Shown here: positions 12,196-23,624 of the stretch, one piece after another
How positions within the stretch are numbered: position 1 is the first letter of the stretch
Layout: each line of letters opens with the position of its first letter
Origin: Cristatella mucedo
Taxonomy: Eukaryota > Bryozoa > Phylactolaemata > Cristatellidae
Assembly (NCBI GenBank): GCA_009760855.2
Contig: WPIO01000052.1
Span: forward strand, 250,001-314,000
Reading direction: 5' to 3'
Length of the DNA stretch: 64,000 nucleotides
Program-made: the position numbers and the translations under genes
Notes under the pieces: model-generated
What the model saw: the letters and a program-made list of their open reading frames with translations, nothing else
The model's database searches: none
What the model was told of the DNA's origin: nothing

Positions 12196-12599
12196 TACGC
12201 CTACCTTGAATCCTTTGGAGACCGTGCATTTAGTTCGTACGCTCCCACAGCCTGGAACTCCCTCCCGACCTGCGTCAGAACATCCCCTGACCTGACCACA
12301 TTTAAAAGGAACCTAAAAACACATCTATTTAGGACAGCATTTAGCGGGTCCCTTGATTCGTCCTTCACGTGCTTATGCGTGCTGACACTGTGCATGCTGC
12401 CACTAACCACATTTGCATGCTGACCCTGTGCATGTCACCCCTAACCATATTATTCATTTCGTTTGTTTTTCGAGCATGATTTTACTTACCATTATATTGC
12501 ATTCACTTTGCAGCAAATGTAAAGCGCCTAGAGAGAGATTAAGTTCTCTGAGGGCGCTTTATCAAGTGAATTATTATTATTATTATTATTATTATTATA
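12196..12599 (+). mobile_element. LINE1 3' end, best-preserved terminus
   Basis: Plus-strand 5'-truncated LINE1. The end of the ORF (...CCTGGAACTCCCTCCCGAC...) is followed by the 3' UTR, a 34-nt hairpin at 12524-12557 and a long (ATT)n tail at 12570-12598. The stem pairs GCGCC with GGCGC and GAGAGA with TTCTCT around an ATTAAG loop. I used this copy as the reference for the family terminus. Confidence 0.85.
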
Positions 12600-12694
12600 G
12601 GGGCCGAAGAGCATTTCTTATATCACCCTTCCTGCTGCAGGTAGTGAAAGATTGCCTGCCACAGAGCTGAAATCCACGATCGGTGTAGTTTGAT

Positions 12695-12905
12695 TATATG
12701 CAGGCCGGTGTTGTTCGTCCAGCTAACCAACTGTTGGGAGCATCTTCGGGACGGGCCGGTGCACAGCTGTGATCCGCTTCTGACGTGGTGTTAACTCAGG
12801 CCGATATTGTTCCTCCAACTAACCCACTGGTGAACAGGTATTGGATTCACCATCGGGTCGGCCGGCTCACAGCTGTGGTCCACCTCTGGTTAATCACCTG
12901 GTTCG
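12695..12905. repeat. imperfect tandem duplication, about 105 bp
   Basis: Two related units, beginning CAGGCCGGTGTTGTTCGTCC and CAGGCCGATATTGTTCCTCC. Each ends with CACAGCTGTGRTCCRCYTCTG. No coding potential was recognised. Confidence 0.6.
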
Positions 12906-12962
12906 ACCTGTGCCCAGCCGTAGTCGAGGAGTGGGACTCAAACAGGAGGTGTACCTACCACT

Positions 12963-12963
12963 A

Positions 12964-13006
<43 letters not shown>

Positions 13007-13015
13007 ATATATAAT
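12963..13015. repeat. (AT)n microsatellite
   Basis: About 50 bases of alternating AT. Confidence 0.95.
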
Positions 13016-13359
13016 AATGGTAGAACATGGTAGGTACATGGTAGAAGAACAACAGACTTCATTAGACTGTTTGCATGTGTAAGTAGCATTAAAACTACAC
13101 CAAGTAATAATATGTCAAGTTTTAGCTCCATTATTTTTCTGCCAAAATTGAAAGCTGAACATTATCATAGTCTAATACTATGTAATCATAATTTTATTCC
13201 GGAATCTTCTGAGACAGCTGCTAATGGGCTATAGGAGCAACGAGCAAATTCAACAGCAAAATGGAAGAAGCCTATCAATTCATGACTGTGTACAAGAGTG
13301 TGCTTACAAATCACCACACGCACACACACACACACAGTTTATATTTCACAAGATGTTGC

Positions 13360-13670
13360 ATGCATACGTTAGACGTCACTTTTGTGCCGAAATTATTAAA
13401 CCTACTGGCGACGGTGAATACATCAATACAGAATCAAAGTATGGAGAGCCGAAAGCTGCCAGAGCTCATGTGATCATGTGTGAGATGAATATTGGGTGCA
13501 GCATTTTTAGAATGCAGGATGGTAGTAGTGGTACGATATCGCTGCCTCTGCATCGAGAATGGTAGCAACGCGAACAAACTGCACCTGCAGTGGTGCGGCC
13601 TTGCTGCTGTCACGGCAACCTCACAAAGTGCGAAGCCTTCCGTTAAACTGTGCGATAGCGATATCGATAG
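13360..13670 (+). repeat. GC-rich dispersed repeat block A, copy 1
   Basis: About 300 bases align in direct orientation with 30470-30760. Shared stretches include CTACTGGCGAYGGTG, GAATGGTAGCAAC and ACTGCACCTGCAG. Class unknown. Overlapping ORFs here are not conserved as protein, because the second copy is out of frame. Confidence 0.6.
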
Positions 13671-14656
13671 CGGTGACTCGCTTGATGTTAGTGATTGTGT
13701 TATTTCAATTCCAGACATGGAATTCTTTTTCGAACAGAAGGCAGAGGTAATGGATTAGCTTGAATCGGTAACAGAATCAAGATCGTTCATTACTGAGTAA
13801 AAATTGCTAGCCGACAAGGCACTCAGTTCGTAACCCAGATCGGTTAGCAGTGTTGTATGTGAGCCAAGTGCCAAAATCGGGACGGATCTTGTATCTGAAT
13901 CAAGCACTGAAATCATAAAGTCAATGTCCAAACCAGCACTGGAACTAAAACGTTGACGATATTTGAACTATCACCGAAACAACAAAGTCAATGTCTGAGC
14001 CAAGCGCCGGAATGGGGAATATAGCTATTGAAAAAGAGCGGAGAATAACTCATTGTAAGAAGCTGGGGATCCCTAGTACAGTAACTTTAATGGCAGGACG
14101 ACGGCTCGAGAGTAGAGTGACTTTAATTTATAGGGTACTTGAAACTGCTCAAGCGTACAGTGGCTTTAAGGAAGGACGGCAGCACGAGAGTAAACTCTCT
14201 TTAATGCTAGGTCGCTCGGCTCTGCCAGAAATTACAGTGGCTTTAAAGGCAGGATACTTGGAGCTGCTCGAGAGAGAAGGAATCGGTTGAAGATAGTGAT
14301 AGATCCATGAGAACCTATCACTCAAATTGAACGCTAATGGACGATGCCTCTGAGCACTGTATCGCCGAAGGCTCGGCGGAGTAGGCATAACCTGCCGCTT
14401 ACCTAGCAGCGTAACCTACCGCCTAACGCCGTTCGGTGTGCGCCTACGCGCAATAAGCAGGCCACCACAAAACGAGCGTTTCTGGCGCTGACCTACTCAC
14501 CGTTACTAAACGGGGTCGAGAGTCCGCATCCTGAATTGGAAAGCGAGACAGGCACGAATAGGGAATTTGTGCTGAGCTTTATTCGCAAGCGCACAATGTC
14601 GCTGCTCGTCTACCTCAGTTTATCTCCAAGCTCCTCACATGCTCTCCACAGCACAA
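13671..14656. other. repeat-rich unassigned sequence
   Basis: Several short internal repeats occur, such as AARTCAATGTCYRARCCA twice near 13920-14000 and AGTGGCTTTAA-type units at 14100-14260. A block near 14296 (ATAGATCCATGAGAACCTATCACT) recurs twice at 15630-15745. No gene recognised. Confidence 0.4.
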
Positions 14657-15072
14657 GCACTCTTGCAGAGGGAATGCGTTCCCGCACTTAGGCTACCTAC
14701 GTCTATTGTGGTGAACGACCCACGTAAGACGAGGAGCCCGAACCGGAACCTAGACCGTGACTGGAGAGATAGGGCTCCGCTTCCATCTTAACGGCAGTAA
14801 TACCTCACGCACTACACCAAGCGCTCTTGGAGGGGAAATACGTCCCTGCACTTAGGCTACTTCCTTCTTTAGTGGGGAATGACCCAAATAGGCGGAGCCC
14901 AAACCGGAGCCTAGATCCTGACTGGAGAACTAGGGCTCCGCTTCCACCTTAACGGTGGGAATACCTCACGCACTTCCTAAAGCTGTCTTTCGGAGTAAAC
15001 ACGTTTCCACACTTAGGCTACCTGTGTCTCTAGGGGGAACGACCCAAGTAGATGGAGGAGCCCGAACGACGG
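14657..15072 (+). repeat. GC-rich minisatellite, about 162-bp unit, 2.6 copies
   Basis: Units start at about 14657, 14821 and 14982. Each has a GCACTTAGGCTAC-like block and, in the complete units, GGAGCCCRAACCGG and CTAGGGCTCCGCTTCCA blocks. One unit recurs alone at 29744-29850. Non-coding as far as can be seen. Confidence 0.75.
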
Positions 15073-15760
15073 AATATGTCTCACAACATCAACTACGCCT
15101 TGTTCGCTCCGGAAAATCCATATGCCGAGACCACGAGGGAGCACTCGCACACAAAACAGAAAAGACACAAAATGCTAGCTCGGGCGCGATACGACAGTAT
15201 TCGACGGCGTCCATCGTAGTGGACCACCATTATGGTAAGGAATTAACACCAACTCGGCCACCGGACGGGCAATCCTGTCCAGCTTGAATGCCGAAAAGGT
15301 TCCAGACAACTCTTTGCGGACAGAGTTATGGCCGAGGTTGACAAGCCAGCCAACATTAATCAGCGACTCCCGCGGATAGCAGACCAATTCTAAAGGCCAA
15401 ATCGCCACCGCTGGTCTCAGAGCTTCCTGGCTTGCTCTTAAGCTCCTGCTCTCTAAACGTGCAGGTGCTCCTCTCTGGCTCACTCCTCCAGGACAAAGGA
15501 GTTTTTGCCCCCCCCCCCGACAGTTCTTGTTCGGGCTAAAATTAAGCCAAGGCCAGCGCGACGCTACTCTATTCGCCAGCTGAGTCTCGTTTCTTGAAGC
15601 CACGGTCTCATGCTGGCTTTGTCGTGGGGGATAGATCCATAAGAACTTATCACTAAAATGCGATGCTAATGGTTGTGCCTCAAAGCCGACCACCAGCCGA
15701 GTCACATTTGCCGAGATATATCCATAAGAACCTATCTCTCTTCATACAAAGCTAGAGAGC
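15073..15760. repeat. GC-rich dispersed repeat block C, copy 1
   Basis: Shares CACACAAAACA...GAAxCACRAATGCT and the GTYGACAAGCCAGCCAAYAT block with 29870-30340. A C10 run lies at about 15510. The 176-codon minus-strand ORF at 15175-15705 shows no known domain and is probably incidental. Confidence 0.5.
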
Positions 15761-16120
15761 AGCCCAAATATAGCATGTTGTCGTCAGCCTTCACAAGCCA
15801 AGCCCACTGCGTCTTTTTTCTGCGCATTGCGAACATTGTAGGTCTCAGGACAATGGCTAAGGTAGGTCTCGGCGGTAGGCGCGCCAGCTTGCTTAGGGCA
15901 TTCTGGCCGAAGGCATCGCCATTTGCAGGTCACGTGGCCGTGTTCATTTAAATATCGTCTGTAAGGTAGGCAGTGGCCGGCTGATGCCTGTCCTATATAA
16001 TAATGGCAGAAGCGAAAATGAAAAAGAAAAGTTAAAATAGAATGTCCGATCTAAGAAAAAATTATGTCAGCCAAAGGTATGAAGAAGTTGTGCAATACGA
16101 TACTAAAGTCTGATTGTACC

Positions 16121-16395
16121 TATGTATGTATCTCCGTCAGTAACTCCACAAAGTCATAAAGACCATGTGGGTGTTACGCAGGAGAGTTTTGTGTAGCGCA
16201 CTCACAGCCTAAGCGGCTTTCGGTACGCATTCGGTAGCTAACAGACTTCGTCTCACACAAAAAAGAGAAATTGGGAAGCATAGCAGAGTTAGGAGAGCAG
16301 TTGAGGTAGTGAGTAGCATAGAAGTAGCAGTTCAGGACCGCTGAAAAAGATGTGCCATAGTCGGAAGTTGGGGAGTAGATGTCGTTGCGTAAGAA
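16121..16395 (-). mobile_element. LINE2 3' end, 5'-truncated
   Basis: About 275 bases align with 51961-52245: tail (TATG)n, then CTCCGTCAGTAACTCCACAAAGTC and on into the end of the ORF. It lies just left of the AT-rich viral stretch. Confidence 0.85.
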
Positions 16396-18115
16396 AGCCT
16401 AATGAATTTAACGAAGGTAAGACATGCATTAAAATTTGTAAACGTCGTCCTATCGTTTGGAGTAACAATTACTAGTGCTATGTTCCTTCTGTGCCGGATT
16501 TATCTAATGTTATTCCTGTGTTTGCAGCACTAACTACAATTTTTTTTATCACTTGATGGTGCTCTTGACGAAATATATAAAAGCAAAAAATAACTCTAGA
16601 AGCAAATGCAAAGTTTATCTCAAAGGTCACCAATGCTTTCTTTGTCTGGTGATGTCACAGCTAAAGAAGAATTTGATGAAATTTATAAGTCAACGGATGA
16701 AATAGACACTACTCAAAAGTAGTATTACTGTTTGACTACTTGTAATTCTTCTTCATTGTCAAAACTTCTCTTTATATCGTTAGGAAATAATTAACCGGTT
16801 GGTCTTTCATTACCATTATTCTAACAATCGTATGTTTTGTCAAACTTCATACCGGATCTGTAGTTCTTCTTTTTTATCTTCTTCTTCACGTGGTTCTAGC
16901 AAATATCTAACAGTTGTTCCAAGTTCTAATGACTCTTATCGTTTTCCTACTTTTGTATTGTACTCCGGTTTCTTTTGTCTGACTCTTCCTTGTTTGTAGT
17001 TTTTGCTGGTTCTTCTCCTGTTGTTCTTGTAATTTTATTCTTCAAATAATCGAAAGTTTGGGTGGATTCCTAATCCACTCCTTGTTCCTGTTTAATCTCC
17101 GGAATTCAGACTTTCTGAGTCTCTTTCATACTGAGCAACGAAAGCTCTTTGTGCTTTCAATTTATTCATTCTCTCAACTAGCGCAACACTTTTTTTACTG
17201 GTTGATTATATCATGTGTTTCATGTTTATTCCTTTCTTTCTTGAAATTTCCTATGAATTCTGAATCCTTATAAACTTGTATCTTCTTCTGCCGTTTTCCA
17301 CGACCTTTTGAGTAAATATTAACATTTGCTTGTTTTACTTCTACAGATGAATTTAATTTAAGTGCTCTTGAGTCTTTATATTGACGAGCAATATCAATCA
17401 CGCTTTAAGGCGTATTTATAACCCAAATCAGTTGGCATATACAGTATATCTGCTTGACGACTTTCATTAGATACTTCTGTGTTAAAGAAACCATGAGGAA
17501 TTACTTTTTACCTTGGTTTAAATACCTGACTTATATCTGAATATGGATCATACTTACCTTCTCTTTTTCTCTTAAAGTTAAGAATGACATTCTATGGAGA
17601 ATGAAAATATTTTGCAAAGTTTGTTCCCAGACTTTATCAGAAAAAGAATACCTGGAAACCGATCATTAGAAGTATAAAAAAATAAAGCGAAGGCCAAAGC
17701 TAAAACATAAATTATCTTGTGACCTATGCGATCTAGATTCAACAGAAACCGAATTTGACTCCCGCATCCTACGAAAAAATACAACCATTATCTGTGCTGA
17801 TGCCACTATGCTAGAAATTAGTTCACAAAATTAAAACCAATGAAGATCTATTCCCTTGCCAAGAAAATTTTTTAAAAGTTGCTCTGAAATCTATTGTCAT
17901 CACCCTTGTGCCGAGCATGAAACATTAACACTCATTGCAAAACTATTTCCACTAATCAAAGGCAAGCGAAAAGCAACAAAGCTAAAGAAACTTATAGTAA
18001 TACTGTCTCGTCTCTATTATTCACGTGAATACATATAGCCGATCAAGAGATTGACTTTTAAAATACTTATATTCTCAACAAAGTAGCAGTCAGCTGGCAT
18101 TCTGTAGAAAAATGC
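16396..18115. other. AT-rich unassigned sequence left of the viral remnant
   Basis: Base composition resembles the viral remnant. Short ORFs occur (for example minus 17401-17195, rich in Lys and Arg, and plus 17856-18038), but none matches a family I recognise. It may be the decayed left part of the virus; no polymerase B or integrase motif was found. Confidence 0.35.
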
Positions 18116-18192
18116 GTAATAATGATAATAATAATAATGCACTTGATAAAGCGCCCTCAGAGAAGTCAATCTCTTCGTAGGCGCTTAATATT
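18116..18192 (-). mobile_element. LINE1 3' terminus, very short
   Basis: (TAA)n tail, then GCACTTGATAAAGCGCCCTCAGAGAAG and the returning hairpin arm. Only the last ~75 bases of LINE1 inserted, beside the fibre-like viral pseudogene. Confidence 0.75.
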
Positions 18193-18210
18193 TAAATTCA
18201 GTTCCAGTGC

Positions 18211-19278
18211 TTACAGTATTTCTTCCGTGTACTTTTCCTGAAGCAGAAGTAGTATCGGAACTTGGCCGTAGATAACACAATTAGAATTCCCAACAACCAT
18301 CATGCTAAGCATTATTAGTGGTGGAGCACTTTTATTAGTCCATGAATAATTAATTGAAGTCTTTGTAATCGAGTTCATTGACCTTATATTAAACGAAACT
18401 TGCATCACTTCTGTTATTTCTTTTGCTGTTTTGTCAACATAACCTTTCGTTGAAGCATCACTAGGATTAAGAGGATCAGCAACATTAATTATCAAATTAT
18501 TTCCCATGTTTAGCGCTATTGTTGCAGGACTGCCATACAACACAATCCAGTTTCATTTCGCCATAAGTAACACAAAACTCACGAGGCAGAACAATATTAG
18601 TACTGCTTGATTTCCAAAAAGCCGAAGTAATAGCAATGCGGTTCATATTTAAACCTCCTGTCATCGTCACTCCCAACTTACTAACATAATTACTAATTTG
18701 GGAAACATTAACGACATATGTTGAATTTACTCCCGGCTCGACATTAGTAGCAGCCACGCTATTGAAATCAATAGATCAGTTACCAGTAACTAAAAATTGG
18801 CATCAGCATAAGATTTTGTAACAGCATCACTTGGATTAAGTAGACCAGCAAGATTCATTACTCTGTTTCCATTAGCAGAAAGATCAGACACAAAATTACC
18901 AATACATTTTTTACGCAAGCACGAAGATATACTTTGAAATTCATCTATATAATTTGCTTTTAAAACTTTTGATTTAACAAGCACTTCTCTAACTATTGGA
19001 AAAATCCTCGCAAATCTACTAGGATCTTCTTCTTCCACTATTTGTTGTAATTTTCTCCTAATGCAATACTTCATATCAAATCCATGATTAACTTGATTAT
19101 TAAATCTCCCATACTTGTTAATCGGGTCAAACTCAAAATCATAATACCTCTCATTCTCAAGCAGGTACATAAACAGCGGAGACCTCAACGGCATGTCTAT
19201 TTCTGACTTTGTAGGAATTCTGAAACTTCCGGCGGCAGTGTAGTGGACAGGTGCATTTTCACAGTTCAATCCTGGCAC
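18211..19278 (-). pseudogene. fibre-like protein remnant, Polinton/adintovirus-type
   Basis: Three consecutive minus-strand segments (19278-18790, 18757-18497, 18543-18211) are broken by stops and frame changes. Two of them carry the motif NPSDAVTKSYAD or NPSDASTKGYVD after an N-x-VxNxAxLLNPSD-like lead. This is the repeat known from phage tail-fibre-like proteins and from fibre-like proteins of some eukaryotic DNA viruses. The first segment has no recognised domain. If intact it would be a virion surface or attachment component. In this copy it is interrupted and presumably non-functional. Assignment rests on the repeated motif and on viral neighbours. Confidence 0.55.
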
Positions 19279-19410
19279 CGTTATTTAAAATCCGGAGTAA
19301 AGACAATAATTTAGCCCTGACACGTGCAAACCAAGCAAACACTGGGCATGGTATTGCTTTGATATTACTCAATTAACTATTTGTGGTCGCCACAAACATG
19401 TTATTTCAAC

Positions 19411-19757
19411 TAATAATAATAATAATAATAATAATAATATTGCACTTGATAAAGCGCCCTCAGAGAACTTAATCTCTTTCTAGGCGCTTTACATTTGCTG
19501 CAAAGTGATACGCAATAGAATAGTAAGTAAAATCATGCTTGAAAAACAAACAAAATGAATAACATGGTTAGGGGTTACATGCACTGGGTCAGCATGCAAA
19601 TGTGGTTAGTGGCAGCATGAACAGTGTCAGCACGCATAAGCACATCGAGGACGAATCACAAGGACCCACTAAATGCTGTCCTAAATAGGTATGTTTTTAA
19701 GTTTCTTTTAAATGTGGTCAGGTCAGGGGATGTTCTGATGCAGGTCGGGAGGAAACT
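19411..19757 (-). mobile_element. LINE1 3' end inserted in viral remnant
   Basis: (TAA)n tail of about 30 bases, an intact hairpin (GCGCCCTCAGAGAACTTAATCTCTTTCTAGGCGC) and the 3' UTR up to the ORF end. It separates the fibre-like and capsid-like pseudogenes. Confidence 0.85.
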
Positions 19758-19777
19758 AAAGTATGTTTACCAATTAC

Positions 19778-20038
19778 TCAATGAGGCGAATATTTAAAAA
19801 CCCCATCTAGACTAAAGCAATCACTTGTGTTTTCAAGCTTATTCCCAAATTTCATTTCCAAGAACTTAGCTGCAATTGGTTCAAAGACTTTGCCAAATAG
19901 CATTGACGGAAATCTTTTTGTAGAGCTGTTTGCAATGCATTTTTTTAGCTTTCGATTAGCCATTACGTCAGTGTCATACTCACACTGATCACCAAATGTC
20001 ATTCCTTCCCCAAGCACAGAATAAGCTTCCGATCCCAC
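19778..20038 (-). pseudogene. unassigned viral-like ORF remnant
   Basis: Eighty-six open codons on the strand of the capsid-like pseudogene and directly downstream of it. No domain recognised. The AT-rich composition and position suggest viral origin. The LINE1 insertion begins about 20 bases beyond its end. Confidence 0.35.
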
Positions 20039-20109
20039 GATGTTCTAAGTCATTGAATTCTTCCATTCCTCCAAACCTTGAACAAAATGAAACTTTTCCA
20101 TCTTATATC

Positions 20110-21190
20110 ATATATAATTTCATTTAGTATCAATATTGTCATAAATCCACGATCCTTTCACACAGGTAAATTGACTTTCAATTTTGATTAATGTAAGTTC
20201 CGCCGTGTTCTCGCAGATCGTCAAGTAATGAAGGATAGCAATTGTGCCGGCAGGAAATAACTCATTAAATTTCAATAGTAACATCAAGTCTAGTAGTGTT
20301 CCTGAGTGGCTTGTCATTGTATTGCAGGTCAATCGCATGAATTGGATACAGTGTTAATCATTCGGGATAAGTAACACCAACGGGCTCAGTAGTTTTATTA
20401 AGTCCTAGAAATTTGTTTCTTAATTGTGTGAAATCAAGGTATTACGTTAAGCATTTTCCATCATTTGGATAACTGCTTCTTGATAAAAAATGATATTGGA
20501 TAAAACCATTAACCATTACAACTACGTTCTTGATGTTTCCATGATTTTAAGTGCCAGTATTTTGTGTGTAGTCGTTGTATTTGTCAACGTTTTTCGCTGC
20601 AACGATGAGCCATCTAACCTTGTTAATCGTGTTCTGGACTGACAGAGTATTTGTGAATTTCAAACTTAGGCTAAAATTATTTACTGTTCTTTTTTCCTAA
20701 CGCCTAACTCTGTAATTTAGTTTGTTTGTTCCCACGCTCGCTTGAGATTTCTGCTAAGCTCCTTTCAATGCTAAGAGAAGGAGTAACCCATGAAACCATG
20801 AGCCTCATTTCGACAAGGCAGTCCTGAAAGAAGTCCAAAGCCCATCATCTTGATTGACAACTGCTCCCCTGGTAGCAATTGTGTCAGCATTATTACCAGC
20901 AAGTTCTATTGGACCAGTCATTATAGCATTATAATCAGCCCTTCCTACGCGAGCAAGTTCAAGAGTACAAGGAATATTGTGGAGTATTCTATCCATATCC
21001 GTGCAGAAACAAGACAATCTAGAAAGCGGTTGCGAAATACTAAACGTTCCTACGTTATCAGCAAGAGTACCAGTAAGGCCTCTCCTATAGATGAAACCAT
21101 CATTCAAAGTAGTTGCTTCAGACGCATTAGGGCATGTATAATTTCAAATGCCCCTACACAAGTTTTGGAATTGTATCAATCGGAGCACTA
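20110..21190 (-). pseudogene. major-capsid-like (double jelly-roll) remnant
   Basis: The first 100-codon open piece (21107-20805) contains the PLSRL...CFCTDMDRI pattern that resembles the N-terminal part of Polinton/adintovirus hexon-like capsid proteins. Further minus-strand pieces down to 20120 include NVVVMVNG and PIHAIDL stretches, resembling the C-terminal barrel. Frames change at least twice, so the gene is dead. The match is by remembered family pattern, not by search. In an intact virus this protein would form the icosahedral shell. Confidence 0.5.
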
Positions 21191-21202
21191 GCCATACTTT
21201 CT

Positions 21203-21700
21203 CTATACATAGCACAAAATGTATTTCATGATTTGCATGTATGGGCCGGCGCTTAGTTCTTTTATTGCTTCTCCACAACCATCCGGTTTTACTCGTTGTT
21301 CAGGTGCAGGTAGAAACGTTGGTTCATTTACTGATTTTTCTTTAATGACCTTCTCTGTTTCTTTGCAAGCTTTAGGATCATTCTCTTTCAGTGTTTCTGA
21401 GTAATTTTCTACTTCTTCTTCCACAACTTTCGCTTTTCTCTTCTCCTTTAGTTTTTATTTTCTCAAGCATAGAACGCTTAATTTCAAGGTCCACCTCTTT
21501 CATCTTTCGGTTATAGTCTCTTTCCTTCTTACGGTTCTCGAATTCGTATTCAAGCTTTTCTCTTTTCTTCGCTTCTTCTCCTTAAGTTTGTCATCAAGCT
21601 CTCGTCGTTCCAAGGCGCACTCTTGATCGGCTTTTTCTTTCTTTGTTTACACTTCAATCAGTTTACATGCCTGGTGCATTTCGATACCTTTGTTAGCATT
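21203..21700 (-). pseudogene. charged coiled-coil-like viral ORF remnant
   Basis: The minus strand encodes a long Glu/Lys/Arg-rich stretch, open at 21424-21203 and continuing upstream in other frames to about 21700. It suggests a helical coiled coil. The family is not recognised. It lies between the capsid-like remnant and other structural-like remnants. Confidence 0.35.
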
Positions 21701-21844
21701 GTTTAAACTAAGATTAGTCATTCCAGAGATTACAGGTGCAACCTTTTAAATGCCATCGATAACCTTGTCAAGAACACCTGAGCCATATTTTCCTCTTCTA
21801 ATCTTAAAATGTCAAAATTTAGCATAAAGCCCAATTCTTCTATG

Positions 21845-22291
21845 TTATCTCGAAATTTCTATTGTCGCCATTGCATCAGATACAACATTAACGCCATTAC
21901 TATTTTGGTCTGTTAGGCTAATACTCAAAGTACTTATCGCTTCTATATCTCCTCTCGTTGGTAGGAGCATAACGTGTAGCATATGGATCTCAATTTTGTC
22001 ACCACGATTTATATCAGCGATGTCAATGATGTACACCGAAGAACGCTGTTTAAGGAATCCTGTTTGATATTTGATGTAATTCATCTCCGGACTAACTAGG
22101 TCACAATCAACGCTTATCCATTTCACGCCTATGTTATCAGGCAAGCTCGTTTTTTTACACGCTTTGTAAGTGCCAGAGAAGTACATAGCTTTTTCAATTG
22201 CTTCCTTCAACCGTTGCAGAATCAAACGAACCCTTTTAATTACAATGAAAGCCAAGTGTGTCACCGGTTGAAGGAGATACTCCGGAAGCAT
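21845..22291 (-). pseudogene. unassigned viral structural-like ORF
   Basis: The longest undamaged viral-side frame on this part of the strand (148 codons). The content is rich in beta-branched residues, as in capsid-type beta proteins (RSSVYIIDIADINRGDKIEI). A minor capsid or penton role is possible by position, but no diagnostic motif is seen. Upstream sequence continues in another frame. Confidence 0.35.
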
Positions 22292-22299
22292 TACTTCCT

Positions 22300-23590
22300 A
22301 ACAAAAAAACGGTGGGATCTACATAGACTTGCATTATTTTATATCATCCGTGTCAACAGAAAATCTAAATCCAGTGTTCCTTTTTGACTTGGCTCGTGTA
22401 AGTCTGTGGCTCTACTTTATGGGCCTGGCAAAAGCTTAAACGAGGCATTCAATGTATTTGTTATTTTCGTTGAATCATAATAACCAGGTAGAACTTTAAT
22501 TGAAACAAATGTCAGGTCAGTCATTTATTTCCTGTACCGCAGTGTATCATTCACACATTGAACTACATTCAATATTACTTTGTTAGTGGAAACAAGCTCC
22601 TGTCTTTTAAGTCTAACTTTTTTAAATCCTTTCTCCTAAGGGATTATAGGTGGACTTGATGTTTCTGAATCACAACCAGTTGTTCCTGTTATCTTTTTGA
22701 CATTCTTATAATATACTTCAAGTTGTATCGCAAATTTAAATTTCAGTGAACCAGTCTACAATATTTTATCTTAGTTTTTAACAGTAATAATTATATCAGA
22801 AACTGTTTCACCAATTAAATCGTGATACTCAATAGTATTTTGCTCATATACCATTTGCTCCCAAGGATAGAAATTGTAAGCAAAACTCCTCAGCACTTAG
22901 GATTCTTATCCGCTTATGTAACTTGATCCACTTGCAATCAAATAGCAATTCACAACTATTGAATTAACATCAGAAATAACTACTTCATTTTTGGAGATAA
23001 AGTCTGTGTTCTGTACACAGGTTACTTTCTTGGTAATGCTTGGATAATGTGTACTAAAATTTGGATCTGTTGTGTAAGCAGAACCAGTAAAACCAATAAT
23101 ACTAGAAACACTAGACTTGTTTGCAAGAAACGTTCATCCCACGAGCATCTTAATCCGGAGTTAAAAGTAGCCGTATCAACTGCTAGTTCAAATTTTCTGT
23201 AGTTGCTCCTGGCTGAGTTTTCAATTAACTATTGTGTCAGCAATTCCAATGTTTACATCATCCAAAACAGCAGAATAAATTCTAGGCCTAATCATTACTG
23301 TATGCTCTGATCCACCAGAAACTCTGTAAACAAAAGCATTATTCGAATCTTTTATGTTCTGCACCGAATTGGTTTCTACAAAAATTTGAAAAAGACGGTA
23401 AATTTATTGCTCCTATGCATGATTGGATCAGCTATTCGGATTCAAGCAGGGTATTGTGTTCCAGAAATGGTAAATACGTATCCCTCTGGTATTGATTGAG
23501 CACATTTTCTTATTGCATCAGGGTTCTTCAGCATTTCTTGAGAAATTTTCACGAGTTCGGTCATTTCTATATACTAAGGTCAAGCAAAAG
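22300..23590 (-). pseudogene. decayed viral coding stretch, unassigned
   Basis: Minus-strand pieces with coding-like composition alternate between frames. Examples are the start at about 23563 (MTELVKISQEML), a VMIRPRIYSAVL piece and a NFYPWEQMVYEQ piece. Many stops separate them. The arrangement suggests one or two former structural genes that I cannot name. Confidence 0.35.
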
Positions 23591-23624
23591 TTTATTGATT
23601 TTAGCAATATGACTCAGGCGCTTT

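Noticed and set aside
13224-13758. Group of overlapping ORFs of 63-113 codons
   Set aside because: They lie in dispersed repeat block A; the other copy at 30470-30760 does not preserve any of the frames.
15175-15705. 176-codon minus-strand ORF
   Set aside because: It lies in GC-rich repeat sequence where stops are rare; the second repeat copy does not keep the frame.
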